Source of the DNA: Oasisia sp. SBJ-2009
Lineage: Eukaryota; Annelida; Polychaeta; Sabellida; Siboglinidae
DNA: 64,000 bases
Direction: 5' to 3'
Assembly: GCA_964017155.1 (NCBI GenBank)
Contig: OZ024867.1
Location: forward strand, 17,610,589-17,674,588
In this document: piece after piece, positions 1-14,300 of the stretch
Layout of the letters: each line of letters starts with the position of its first letter
How positions within the stretch are numbered: position 1 is the stretch's first letter
Notes under the pieces: model-generated
What the model was told of the DNA's origin: nothing
What the model saw: only the letters and a program-made list of their open reading frames with translations
Database searches by the model: none
Program-made: the position numbers and the translations under genes

Positions 1-120
1 ACTAACAGGTCGACGGCTGTCCGTCTACACTAACAGGTCGACGGCTGTCCACCTACACTAACAGGTCGACGGCTGTCCACCTACACTAACAGGTCGACGG
101 CAGTCCACATACACTAAGAG

Positions 121-3100
121 GTCGACGGTTGTCCGTCTACACTAACAGGTCGACGGCTATCCACCTACACTAACAGGTCGACGGCTGTCCACCTACACTA
201 ACAGGTCGACAGCAGTCCACCTACACTAACAGGTCGACGGCTGTCCGTCTACACTAACAGGTCGACGGCTGTCCGTCTACACTAACAGGTCGACGGCTGT
301 CCACCTACACTAACAGGTCGACGGCTGTCCACCTACACTAACAGGTCGACGGCAGTCCACATACACTAAGAGGTCGACGGCTGTCCGTCTACACTAACAG
401 GTCGACGGCTGTCCGTCTACACTAACAGGTCGACGGCTGTCCACCTACACTAACATGTCGACGGCTGTCCACCTACACTAACAGGTCGACGGCAGTCCAC
501 CTACACTAACAGGTCGACGGCTGTCCACCTACACTAACAGGTCGACGGCAGTCCACCTACACTAACAGGTCGACGGCTGTCCGTCTACACTAACAGATCG
601 ACGGCTGTCCGTCTACACTAACAGGTCGACGGCTGTCCGTCTACACTAACAGGTCGACGGCTGTCCGTCTACACTAACAGGTCGACGGCTGTCCACCTAC
701 ACTAACAGGTCGACGGCAGTCCGTCTACACTAACAGATCGACGGCTGTCCGTCTACACTAACAGGTCGACGGCTGTCCGTCTACACTAACAGGTCGACGG
801 CTGTCCACCTACACTAACAGGTCGACGGCTGTCCACCTACACTAACAGGTACACAGCTGTCCACCTACACTAACAGGTCGACGGCAGTCCACCTACACTA
901 ACAGGTCGACGGCTATCCACCTACATTAACAGGTCGACGGCTGTCCACCTACACTAACAGGTCGACAGCAGTCCACCTATACTAACAGGTCAACGGCTGT
1001 CCGTCTACACTAACAGGTCGACGGCTGTCGGTCTGCACTAACAGGTCGACGGCTGTCCACCTACACTAACAGGTCGACGGCTGTCCACCTACACTAACAG
1101 GTCGACGGCAGTCCACCTACACTAAGAGGTCGACGGCTGTCCGTCTACACTAACAGGTCGACGGCTGTCCACCTACACTAACAGGTCGACGGCTGTCCAC
1201 CTACACTAACAGATCGACGGCTGTCCACCTACACTAACAGGTCGACGGCTGTCCTCCTACACTAACAGGTCGACGGCTGTCCACCTACACTAACAGGTAC
1301 ACAGCTGTCCACCTACACTAACAGGTCGACGGCAGTCCACCTACACTAACAGGTCGACGGCTATCCACCTACACTAACAGGTCGACGGCTGTCCACCTAC
1401 ACTAACAGGTCGACAGCAGTCCACCTACACTAACAGGTCGACGGCTGTCCGTCTACACTAACAGGTCGACGGCTGTCCGTCTACACTAACAGGTCGACGG
1501 CTGTCCACCTACACTAACAGGTCGACGGCTGTCCACCTACACTAACAGGTCGACGGCAGTCCACATACACTAAGAGGTCGACGGCTGTCCGTCTACACTA
1601 ACAGGTCGACGGCTATCCACCTACACTAACAGGTCGACGGCTGTCCACCTACACTAACAGGTCGACAGCAGTCCACCTACACTAACAGGTCGACGGCTGT
1701 CCGTCTACATTAACAGGTCGACGGCTGTCCGTCTACACTAACAGGTCGACGGCTGTCCACCTACACTAACAGGTCGACGGCTGTCCACCTACACTAACAG
1801 GTCGACGGCAGTCCACATACACTAAGAGGTCGACGGCTGTCCGTCTACACTAACAGGTCGACGGCTGTCCGTCTACTCTAACAGGTCGACGGCTGTCCAC
1901 CTACACTAACAGGTCGACGGCTGTCCACCTACACTAACAGGTCGACGGCAGTCCACCTACACTAACAGGTCGACGGCTGTCCACCTACACTAACAGGTCG
2001 ACGGCAGTCCACCTACACTAACAGGTCGACGGCTGTCCGTCTACACTAACAGATCGACGGCTGTCCGTCTACACTAACAGGTCGACGGCTGTCCGTCTAC
2101 ACTAACAGGTCGACGGCTGTCCGTCTACACTAACAGGTCGACGGCTGTCCACCTACACTAACAGGTCGACGGCAGTCCGTCTACACTAACAGATCGACGG
2201 CTGTCCGTCTACACTAACAGGTCGACGGCTGTCCGTCTACACTAACAGGTCGACGGCTGTCCACCTACACTAACAGGTCGACGGCTGTCCACCTACACTA
2301 ACAGGTACACAGCTGTCCACCTACACTAACAGGTCGACGGCAGTCCACCTACACTAACAGGTCGACGGCTATCCACCTACATTAACAGGTCGACGGCTGT
2401 CCACCTACACTAACAGGTCGACAGCAGTCCACCTACACTAACAGGTCAACGGCTGTCCATCTACACTAACAGGTCGACGGCTGTCGGTCTGCACTATCAG
2501 GTCGACGGCTGTCCACCTACACTAACAGGTCGACGGCTGTCCACCTACACTAACAGGTCGACGGCAGTCCACCTACACTAAGAGGTCGACGGCTGTCCGT
2601 CTACACTAACAGGTCGACGGCTGTCCACCTACACTAACAGGTCGACGGCTGTCCACCTACACTAACAGATCGACGGCTGTCCACCTACACTAACAGGTCG
2701 ACGGCTGTCCTCCTACACTAACAGGTCGACGGCTGTCCTCCTACACTAACAGGTCGACGGCTGTCCACCTACACTAACAGGTACACAGCTGTCCACCTAC
2801 ACTAACAGGTCGACGGCAGTCCACCTACACTAACAGGTCGACGACTGTCCACCTACACTAACAGGTCGACGGCTGTCCACCTACACTAACAGGTCGACGA
2901 CAGTCCACCTACACTAACAGGTCGACGGCAGTCCACCTACACTAACAGGTCGACGGCTGTCCACCTACACTAACAGGTACACAGCTGTCCACCTACACTA
3001 ACAGGTCGACGGCAGTCCACCTACACTAACAGGTCGACGGCTATCCACCTACATTAACAGGTCGACGGCTGTCCACCTACACTAACAGGACGACAGCAGT

Positions 3101-6100
3101 CCACCTACACTAACAGGTCAACGGCTGTCCATCTACACTAACAGGTCGACGGCTGTCGGTCTGCACTAACAGGTCGACGGCTGTCCACCTACACTAACAG
3201 GTCGACGGCTGTCCACCTACACTAACAGGTCGACGGCAGTCCACCTACACTAAGAGGTCGACGGCTGTCCGTCTACACTAACAGGTCGACGGCTGTCCAC
3301 CTACACTAACAGGTCGACGGCTGTCCACCTACACTAACAGATCGACGGCTGTCCACCTACACTAACAGGTCGACGGCTGTCCTCCTACACTAACAGGTCG
3401 ACGGCTGTCCTCCTACATTAACAGGTCGACGGCTGTCCACCTACACTAACAGGTACACAGCTGTCCACCTACACTAACAGGTCGACGGCAGTCCACCTAC
3501 ACTAACAGGTCGACGACTGTCCACCTACACTAACAGGTCGACGGCTGTCCACCTACACTAACAGGTCGACGACAGTCCACCTACACTAACAGGTCGACGG
3601 CAGTCCACCTACACTAACAGGTCGACGGCTGTCCACCTACACTAACAGGTCGACGGCTGTCCACCTACACTAACAGGTCGACGGCAGTCCACCTACACTA
3701 ACAGGTCGACGGCTGTCCGTCTACACTAACAGGTCGACGGCTGTCCGTCTACACTAACAGATCGACGGCTGTCCGTCTACACTAACAGGTCGACGGCTGT
3801 CCGTCTACACTAACAGGTCGACGGCTGTCCGTCTACACTAACAGGTCGACGGCTGTCCGTCTACACTAACAGGTCGACGGCTGTCCGTCTACACTAACAG
3901 GTCGACGGCTGTTCACCTACACTAACAAGTCGACGGCTGTCCACCTACACTAACAGGTCGACGGCTGTCCACCTACACTATCAGGCCGACGGCCCTCCAC
4001 CTACACTAACAGGTACACAGCTGTCCACCTACACTAACAGGTCGACGGCAGTCCACCTACACTAACAGGTCGACGGCTATCCACCTACACTAACAGGTCG
4101 ACGGCTGTCCACCTACACTAACAGGTCGACAGCAGTCCACCTACACTAACAGGTCGACGGCTGTCCGTCTACACTAACAGGTCGACGGCTGTCCGTCTAC
4201 ACTAACAGGTCGACGGCTGTCCACCTACACTAACAGGTCGACGGCTGTCCACCTACACTAACAGGTCGACGGCAGTCCACATACACTAAGAGGTCGACGG
4301 CTGTCCGTCTACACTAACAGGTCGACGGCTGTCCGTCTACACTAACAGGTCGACGGCTGTCCACCTACACTAACAGGTCGACGGCTGTCCACCTACACTA
4401 ACAGGTCGACGGCAGTCCACCTACACTAACAGGTCGACGGCTGTCCACCTACACTAACAGGTCGACGGCAGTCCACCTACACTAACAGGTCGACGGCTGT
4501 CCGTCTACACTAACAGATCGACGGCTGTCCGTCTACACTAACAGGTCGACGGCTGTCCGTCTACACTAACAGGTCGACGGCTGTCCGTCTACACTAAAAG
4601 GTCGACGGCTGTCCACCTACACTAACAGGTCGACGGCAGTCCACCTACACTAACAGGTCGACGGCTATCCACCTACACTAACAGGTCGACGGCTGTCCAC
4701 CTACACTAACAGGTCGACAGCAGTCCACCTACACTAACAGGTCGACGGCTGTCCGTCTACACTAACAGGTCGACGGCTGTCCGTCTACACTAACAGGTCG
4801 ACGGCTGTCCACCTACACTAACAGGTCGACGGCTGTCCACCTACACTAACAGGTCGACGGCAGTCCACCTACACTAAGAGGTCTACGGCTGTCCGTCTAC
4901 ACTAACAGGTCGACGGCTGTCCGTCTACACTAACAGGTCGACGGCTGTCCACCTACACTAACAGGTCGACGGCTGTCCACCTACACTAACAGGTCGACGG
5001 CTGTCCACCTACACTAACAGGTCCACGGCAGTCCACCTACACTAACAGGTCGACGGCTGTCCGTCTACACTAACAGATCGACGGCTGTCCGTCTACACTA
5101 ACAGGTCGACGGCTGTCCGTCTACACTAACAGGTCGACGGCTGTCCGTCTACACTAACAGGTCGACGGCTGTCCACCTACACTAACAAGTCGACGGCTGT
5201 CCACCTACACTAACAGGTCGACGGCTGTCCACCTACACTAACAGGTCGACGGCTGTCCACCTACACTAACAGGTACACAGCTGTCCACCTACACTAACAG
5301 GTCGACGGCAGTCCACCTACACTAACAGGTCGACGGCTGTCCACCTACATTAACAGGTCGACGGCTGTCCACCTACACTAACAGGTCGACAGCAGTCCAC
5401 CTACACTAACAGGTCAACGACTGTCCGTCTACACTAACAGGTCGACGGCTGTCGGTCTGCACTAACAGGTCGACGGCTGTCCACCTACACTAACAGGTCG
5501 ACGGCTGTCCACCTACACTAACAGGTCGACGGCAGTCCACCTACACTAAGAGGTCGACGGCTGTCCGTCTACACTAACAGGTCGACGGCTGTCCGTCTAC
5601 ACTAACAGGTCGACGGCTGTCCACCTACACTAACAGGTCGACGGCTGTCCACCTACACTAACATATCGACGGCTGTCCACCTACACTAACAGGTCGACGG
5701 CTGTCCTCCTACACTAACAGGTCGACGGCTGTCCACCTACACTAACAGGTACACAGCTGTCCACCTACACTAACAGCTCGACGGCAGTCCACCTACACTA
5801 ACAGGTCGACGACTGTCCACCTACACTAACAGGTCGACGGCTGTCCACCTACACTAACAGGTCGACGACAGTCCACTTACACTAACAGGTCGACGGCAGT
5901 CCACCTACACTAACAGGTCGACGGCTGTCCACCTACACTAACAGGTCGACGGCTGTCCACCTACACTAACAGGTCGACGGCAGTCCACCTACACTAACAG
6001 GTCGACGGCTGTCCGTCTACACTAACAGGTCGACGGCTGTCCGTCTACACTAACAGGTCGACGGCTGTCCGTCTACACTAACAGGTCGACGGCTGTCCGT

Positions 6101-8324
6101 CTACACTAACAGGTCGACAGCAGTCCACCTACACTAACAGGTCGACGGCTGTCCGTCTACACTAACAGGTCGACGGCTGTCCGTCTACACTAACAGGTCG
6201 ACGGCTGTCCACCTACACTAACAGGTCGACGGCTGTCCACCTACACTAACAGGTCGACGGCAGTCCACCTACACTAAGAGGTCGACGGCTGTCCGTCTAC
6301 ACTAACAGGTCGACGGCTGTCCGTCTACACTAACAGGTCGACGGCTGTCCACCTACACTAACAGGTCGACGGCTGTCCACCTACACTAACAGGTCGACAG
6401 CAGTCCACCTACACTAACAGGTCAACGACTGTCCGTCTACACTAACAGGTCGACGGCTGTCGGTCTGCACTAACAGGTCGACGGCTGTCCACCTACACTA
6501 ACAGGTCGACGGCTGTCCACCTACACTAACAGGTCGACGGCAGTCCACCTACACTAAGAGGTCGACGGCTGTCCGTCTACACTAACAGGTCGACGGCTGT
6601 CCGTCTACACTAACAGGTCGACGGCTGTCCACCTACACTAACAGGTCGACGGCTGTCCACCTACACTAACATATCGACGGCTGTCCACCTACACTAACAG
6701 GTCGACGGCTGTCCTCCTACACTAACAGGTCGACGGCTGTCCACCTACACTAACAGGTACACAGCTGTCCACCTACACTAACAGGTCGACGGCAGTCCTC
6801 CTACACTAACAGGTCGACGACTGTCCACCTACACTAACAGGTCGACGGCTGTCCACCTACACTAACAGGTCGACGACAGTCCACTTACACTAACAGGTCG
6901 ACGGCAGTCCACCTACACTAACAGGTCGACGGCTGTCCACCTACACTAACAGGTCGACGGCTGTCCACCTACACTAACAGGTCGACGGCAGTCCACCTAC
7001 ACTAACAGGTCGACGGCTGTCCGTCTACACTAACAGGTCGACGGCTGTCCGTCTACACTAACAGATCGACGGCTGTCCGTCTACACTAACAGGTCGACGG
7101 CTGTCCGTCTACACTAACAGGTCGACGGCTGTCCGTCTACACTAACAGGTCGACGGCTGTCCGTCTACACTAACAGGTCGACGGCTGTCCGTCTACACTA
7201 ACAGGTCGACGGCTGTCCACCTACACTAACAAGTCGACGGCTGTCCACCTACACTAACAGGTCGACGGCTGTCCACCTACACTATCAGGTCGACGGCTCT
7301 CCACCTACACTAACAGGTACACAGCTGTCCACCTACACTAACAGGTCGACGGCAGTCCACCTACACTAACATATCGACGGCTGTCCACCTACACTAACAG
7401 GTCGACGGCTGTCCTCCTACACTAACAGGTCGACGGCTGTCCACCTACACTAACAGGTACACAGCTGTCCACCTACACTAACAGGTCGACGGCAGTCCAC
7501 CTACACTAACAGGTCGACGACTGTCCACCTACACTAACAGGTCGACGGCTGTCCACCTACACTAACAGGTCGACGACAGTCCACCTACACTAACAGGTCG
7601 ACGGCAGTCCACCTACACTAACAGGTCGACGGCTGTCCACCTACACTAACAGGTCGACGGCTGTCCACCTACACTAACAGGTCGACGGCAGTCCACCTAC
7701 ACTAACAGGTCGACGGCTGTCCGTCTACACTAACAGGTCGACGGCTGTCCGTCTACACTAACAGATCGACGGCTGTCCGTCTACACTAACAGGTCGACGG
7801 CTGTCCGTCTACACTAACAGGTCGACGGCTGTCCGTCTACACTAACAGGTCGACGGCTGTCCGTCTACACTAACAGGTCGACGGCTGTCCGTCTACACTA
7901 ACAGGTCGACGGCTGTCCGTCTACACTAACAGGTCGACGGCTGTCCACCTACACTAACAAGTCGACGGCTGTCCACCTACACTAACAGGTCGACGGCTGT
8001 CCACCTACACTATCAGGTCGACGGCTCTCCACCTACACTAACAGGTACACAGCTGTCCACCTACACTAACAGGTCGACGGCAGTCCACCTACACTAACAG
8101 GTCGACGGCTATCCACCTACACTAACAGGTCGACGGCTGTCCACCTACACTAACAGGTCGACAGCAGTCCACCTACACTAACAGGTCGACGGCTGTCCGT
8201 CTACACTAACAGGTCGACGGCTGTCCGTCTACACTAACAGGTCGACGGCTGTCCACCTACACTAACAGGTCGACGGCTGTCCACCTACACTAACAGGTCG
8301 ACGGCAGTCCACATACACTAAGAG
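121..8324. repeat. HOR copy 1 (293 monomers, 8204 bp)
   Basis: This is the first complete higher-order copy, counted from the variant GTCGACGGTTGTCC at 121 to its next occurrence at 8325. Rare GTCGGTCTGC landmarks lie at 1027, 2483, 3155, 5451 and 6459. The first four recur 8204 bp later; the fifth recurs 8596 bp later. So this copy lacks 14 monomers (392 bp) between 5451 and 6459. It also lacks several point variants shared by copies 2 and 3. Confidence 0.9.
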
Positions 8325-11300
8325 GTCGACGGTTGTCCGTCTACACTAACAGGTCGACGGCTATCCACCTACACTAACAGGTCGACGGCTGTCCACCTAC
8401 ACTAACAGGTCGACAGCAGTCCACCTACACTAACAGGTCGACGGCTGTCCGACTACACTAACAGGTCGACGGCTGTCCGTCTACACTAACAGGTCGACGG
8501 CTGTCCACCTACACTAACAGGTCGACGGCTGTCCACCTACACTAACAGGTCGACGGCAGTCCACATACACTAAGAGGTCGACGGCTGTCCGTCTACACTA
8601 ACAGGTCGACGGCTGTCCGTCTACACTAACAGGTCGACGGCTGTCCACCTACACTAACATGTCGACGGCTGTCCACCTACACTAACAGGTCGACGGCAGT
8701 CCACCTACACTAACAGGTCGACGGCTGTCCACCTACACTAACAGGTCGACGGCAGTCCACCTACACTAACAGGTCGACGGCTGTCCGTCTACACTAACAG
8801 ATCGACGGCTGTCCGTCTACACTAACAGGTCGACGGCTGTCCGTCTACACTAACAGGTCGACGGCTGTCCGTCTACACTAACAGGTCGACGGCTGTCCAC
8901 CTACACTAACAGGTCGACGGCAGTCCGTCTACACTAACAGATCGACGGCTGTCCGTCTACACTAACAGGTCGACGGCTGTCCGTCTACACTAACAGGTCG
9001 ACGGCTGTCCACCTACACTAACAGGTCGACGGCTGTCCACCTACACTAACAGGTACACAGCTGTCCACCTACACTAACAGGTCGACGGCAGTCCACCTAC
9101 ACTAACAGGTCGACGGCTATCCACCTACATTAACAGGTCGACGGCTGTCCACCTACACTAACAGGTCGACAGCAGTCCACCTATACTAACAGGTCAACGG
9201 CTGTCCGTCTACACTAACAGGTCGACGGCTGTCGGTCTGCACTAACAGGTCGACGGCTGTCCACCTACACTAACAGGTCGACGGCTGTCCACCTACACTA
9301 ACAGGTCGACGGCAGTCCACCTACACTAAGAGGTCGACGGCTGTCCGTCTACACTAACAGGTCGACGGCTGTCCACCTACACTAACAGGTCGACGGCTGT
9401 CCACCTACACTAACAGATCGACGGCTGTCCACCTACACTAACAGGTCGACGGCTGTCCTCCTACACTAACAGGTCGACGGCTGTCCACCTACACTAACAG
9501 GTACACAGCTGTCCACCTACACTAACAGGTCGACGGCAGTCCACCTACACTAACAGGTCGACGGCTATCCACCTACACTAACAGGTCGACGGCTGTCCAC
9601 CTACACTAACAGGTCGACAGCAGTCCACCTACACTAACAGGTCGACGGCTGTCCGTCTACACTAACAGGTCGACGGCTGTCCGTCTACACTAACAGGTCG
9701 ACGGCTGTCCACCTACACTAACAGGTCGACGGCTGTCCACCTACACTAACAGGTCGACGGCAGTCCACATACACTAAGAGGTCGACGGCTGTCCGTCTAC
9801 ACTAACAGGTCGACGGCTATCCACCTACACTAACAGGTCGACGGCTGTCCACCTACACTAACAGGTCGACAGCAGTCCACCTACACTAACAGGTCGACGG
9901 CTGTCCGTCTACATTAACAGGTCGACGGCTGTCCGTCTACACTAACAGGTCGACGGCTGTCCACCTACACTAACAGGTCGACGGCTGTCCACCTACACTA
10001 ACAGGTCGACGGCAGTCCACATACACTAAGAGGTCGACGGCTGTCCGTCTACACTAACAGGTCGACGGCTGTCCGTCTACTCTAACAGGTCGACGGCTGT
10101 CCACCTACACTAACAGGTCGACGGCTGTCCACCTACACTAACAGGTCGACGGCAGTCCACCTACACTAACAGGTCGACGGCTGTCCACCTACACTAACAG
10201 GTCGACGGCAGTCCACCTACACTAACAGGTCGACGGCTGTCCGTCTACACTAACAGATCGACGGCTGTCCGTCTACACTAACAGGTCGACGGCTGTCCGT
10301 CTACACTAACAGGTCGACGGCTGTCCGTCTACACTAACAGGTCGACGGCTGTCCACCTACACTAACAGGTCGACGGCAGTCCGTCTACACTAACAGATCG
10401 ACGGCTGTCCGTCTACACTAACAGGTCGACGGCTGTCCGTCTACACTAACAGGTCGACGGCTGTCCACCTACACTAACAGGTCGACGGCTGTCCACCTAC
10501 ACTAACAGGTACACAGCTGTCCACCTACACTAACAGGTCGACGGCAGTCCACCTACACTAACAGGTCGACGGCTATCCACCTACATTAACAGGTCGACGG
10601 CTGTCCACCTACACTAACAGGTCGACAGCAGTCCACCTACACTAACAGGTCAACGGCTGTCCATCTACACTAACAGGTCGACGGCTGTCGGTCTGCACTA
10701 ACAGGTCGACGGCTGTCCACCTACACTAACAGGTCGACGGCTGTCCACCTACACTAACAGGTCGACGGCAGTCCACCTACACTAAGAGGTCGACGGCTGT
10801 CCGTCTACACTAACAGGTCGACGGCTGTCCCCCTACACTAACAGGTCGACGGCTGTCCACCTACACTAACAGATCGACGGCTGTCCACCTACACTAACAG
10901 GTCGACGGCTGTCCTCCTACACTAACAGGTCGACGGCTGTCCTCCTACACTAACAGGTCGACGGCTGTCCACCTACACTAACAGGTACACAGCTGTCCAC
11001 CTACACTAACAGGTCGACGGCAGTCCACCTACACTAACAGGTCGACGACTGTCCACCTACACTAACAGGTCGACGGCTGTCCACCTACACTAACAGGTCG
11101 ACGACAGTCCACCTACACTAACAGGTCGACGGCAGTCCACCTACACTAACAGGTCGACGGCTGTCCACCTACACTAACAGGTACACAGCTGTCCACCTAC
11201 ACTAACAGGTCGACGGCAGTCCACCTACACTAACAGGTCGACGGCTATCCACCTACATTAACAGGTCGACGGCTGTCCACCTACACTAACAGGACGACAG

Positions 11301-14300
11301 CAGTCCACCTACACTAACAGGTCAACGGCTGTCCATCTACACTAACAGGTCGACGGCTGTCGGTCTGCACTAACAGGTCGACGGCTGTCCACCTACACTA
11401 ACAGGTCGACGGCTGTCCACCTACACTAACAGGTCGACGGCAGTCCACCTACACTAAGAGGTCGACGGCTGTCCGTCTACACTAACAGGTCGACGGCTGT
11501 CCACCTACACTAACAGGTCGACGGCTGTCCACCTACACTAACAGATCGACGGCTGTCCACCTACACTAACAGGTCGACGGCTGTCCTCCTACACTAGCAG
11601 GTCGACGGCTGTCCTCCTACACTAACAGGTCGACGGCTGTCCACCTACACTAACAGGTACACAGCTGTCCACCTACACTAACAGGTCGACGGCAGTCCAC
11701 CTACACTAACAGGTCGACGACTGTCCACCTACACTAACAGGTCGACGGCTGTCCACCTACACTAACAGGTCGACGACAGTCCACCTACACTAACAGGTCG
11801 ACGGCAGTCCACCTACACTAACAGGTCGACGGCTGTCCACCTACACTAACAGGTCGACGGCTGTCCACCTACACTAACAGGTCGACGGCAGTCCACCTAC
11901 ACTAACAGGTCGACGGCTGTCCGTCTACACTAACAGGTCGACGGCTGTCCGTCTACACTAACAGATCGACGGCTGTCCGTCTACACTAACAGGTCGACGG
12001 CTGTCCGTCTACACTAACAGGTCGACGGCTGTCCGTCTACACTAACAGGTCGACGGCTGTCCGTCTACACTAACAGGTCGACGGCTGTCCGTCTACACTA
12101 ACAGGTCGACGGCTGTTCACCTACACTAACAAGTCGACGGCTGTCCACCTACACTAACAGGTCGACGGCTGTCCACCCACACTATCAGGCCGACGGCCCT
12201 CCACCTACACTAACAGGTACACAGCTGTCCACCTACACTAACAGGTCGACGGCAGTCCACCTACACTAACAGGTCGACGGCTATCCACCTACACTAACAG
12301 GTCGACGGCTGTCCACCTACACTAACAGGTCGACAGCAGTCCACCTACACTAACAGGTCGACGGCTGTCCGTCTACACTAACAGGTCGACGGCTGTCCGT
12401 CTACACTAACAGGTCGACGGCTGTCCACCTACACTAACAGGTCGACGGCTGTCCACCTACACTAACAGGTCGACGGCAGTCCACATACACTAAGAGGTCG
12501 ACGGCTGTCCGTCTACACTAACAGGTCGACGGCTGTCCGTCTACACTAACAGGTCGACGGCTGTCCACCTACACTAACAGGTCGACGGCTGTCCACCTAC
12601 ACTAACAGGTCGACGGCAGTCCACCTACACTAACAGGTCGACGGCTGTCCACCTACACTAACAGGTCGACGGCAGTCCACCTACACTAACAGGTCGACGG
12701 CTGTCCGTCTACACTAACAGATCGACGGCTGTCCGTCTACACTAACAGGTCGACGGCTGTCCGTCTACACTAACAGGTCGACGGCTGTCCGTCTACACTA
12801 AAAGGTCGACGGCTGTCCACCTACACTAACAGGTCGACGGCAGTCCACCTACACTAACAGGTCGACGGCTATCCACCTACACTAACAGGTCGACGGCTGT
12901 CCACCTACACTAACAGGTCGACAGCAGTCCACCTACACTAACAGGTCGACGGCTGTCCGTCTACACTAACAGGTCGACGGCTGTCCGTCTACACTAACAG
13001 GTCGACGGCTGTCCACCTACACTAACAGGTCGACGGCTGTCCACCTACACTAACAGGTCGACGGCAGTCCACCTACACTAAGAGGTCTACGGCTGTCCGT
13101 CTACACTAACAGGTCGACGGCTGTCCGTCTACACTAACAGGTCGACGGCTGTCCACCTACACTAACAGGTCGACGGCTGTCCACCTACACTAACAGGTCG
13201 ACGGCTGTCCACCTACACTAACAGGTCCACGGCAGTCCACCTACACTAACAGGTCGACGGCTGTCCGTCTACACTAACAGATCGACGGCTGTCCGTCTAC
13301 ACTAACAGGTCGACGGCTGTCCGTCTACACTAACAGGTCGACGGCTGTCCGTCTACACTAACAGGTCGACGGCTGTCCACCTACACTAACAAGTCGACGG
13401 CTGTCCACCTACACTAACAGGTCGACGGCTGTCCACCTACACTAACAGGTCGACGGCTGTCCACCTACACTAACAGGTACACAGCTGTCCACCTACACTA
13501 ACAGGTCGACGGCAGTCCACCTACACTAACAGGTCGACGGCTGTCCACCTACATTAACAGGTTGACGGCTGTCCACCTACACTAACAGGTCGACAGCAGT
13601 CCACCTACACTAACAGGTCAACGACTGTCCGTCTACACTAACAGGTCGACGGCTGTCGGTCTGCACTAACAGGTCGACGGCTGTCCACCTACACTAACAG
13701 GTCGACGGCTGTCCACCTACACTAACAGGTCGACGGCAGTCCACCTACACTAAGAGGTCGACGGCTGTCCGTCTACACTAACAGGTCGACGGCTGTCCGT
13801 CTACACTAACAGGTCGACGGCTGTCCACCTACACTAACAGGTCGACGGCTGTCCACCTACACTAACATATCGACGGCTGTCCACCTACACTAACAGGTCG
13901 ACGGCTGTCCTCCTACACTAACAGGTCGACGGCTGTCCACCTACACTAACAGGTACACAGCTGTCCACCTACACTAACAGCTCGACGGCAGTCCACCTAC
14001 ACTAACAGGTCGACGACTGTCCACCTACACTAACAGGTCGACGGCTGTCCACCTACACTAACAGGTCGACGACAGTCCACTTACACTAACAGGTCGACGG
14101 CAGTCCACCTACACTAACAGGTCGACGGCTGTCCACCTACACTAACAGGTCGACGGCTGTCCACCTACACTAACAGGTCGACGGCAGTCCACCTACACTA
14201 ACAGGTCGACGGCTGTCCGTCTACACTAACAGGTCGACGGCTGTCCGTCTACACTAACAGGTCGACGGCTGTCCGTCTACACTAACAGGTCGACGGCTGT

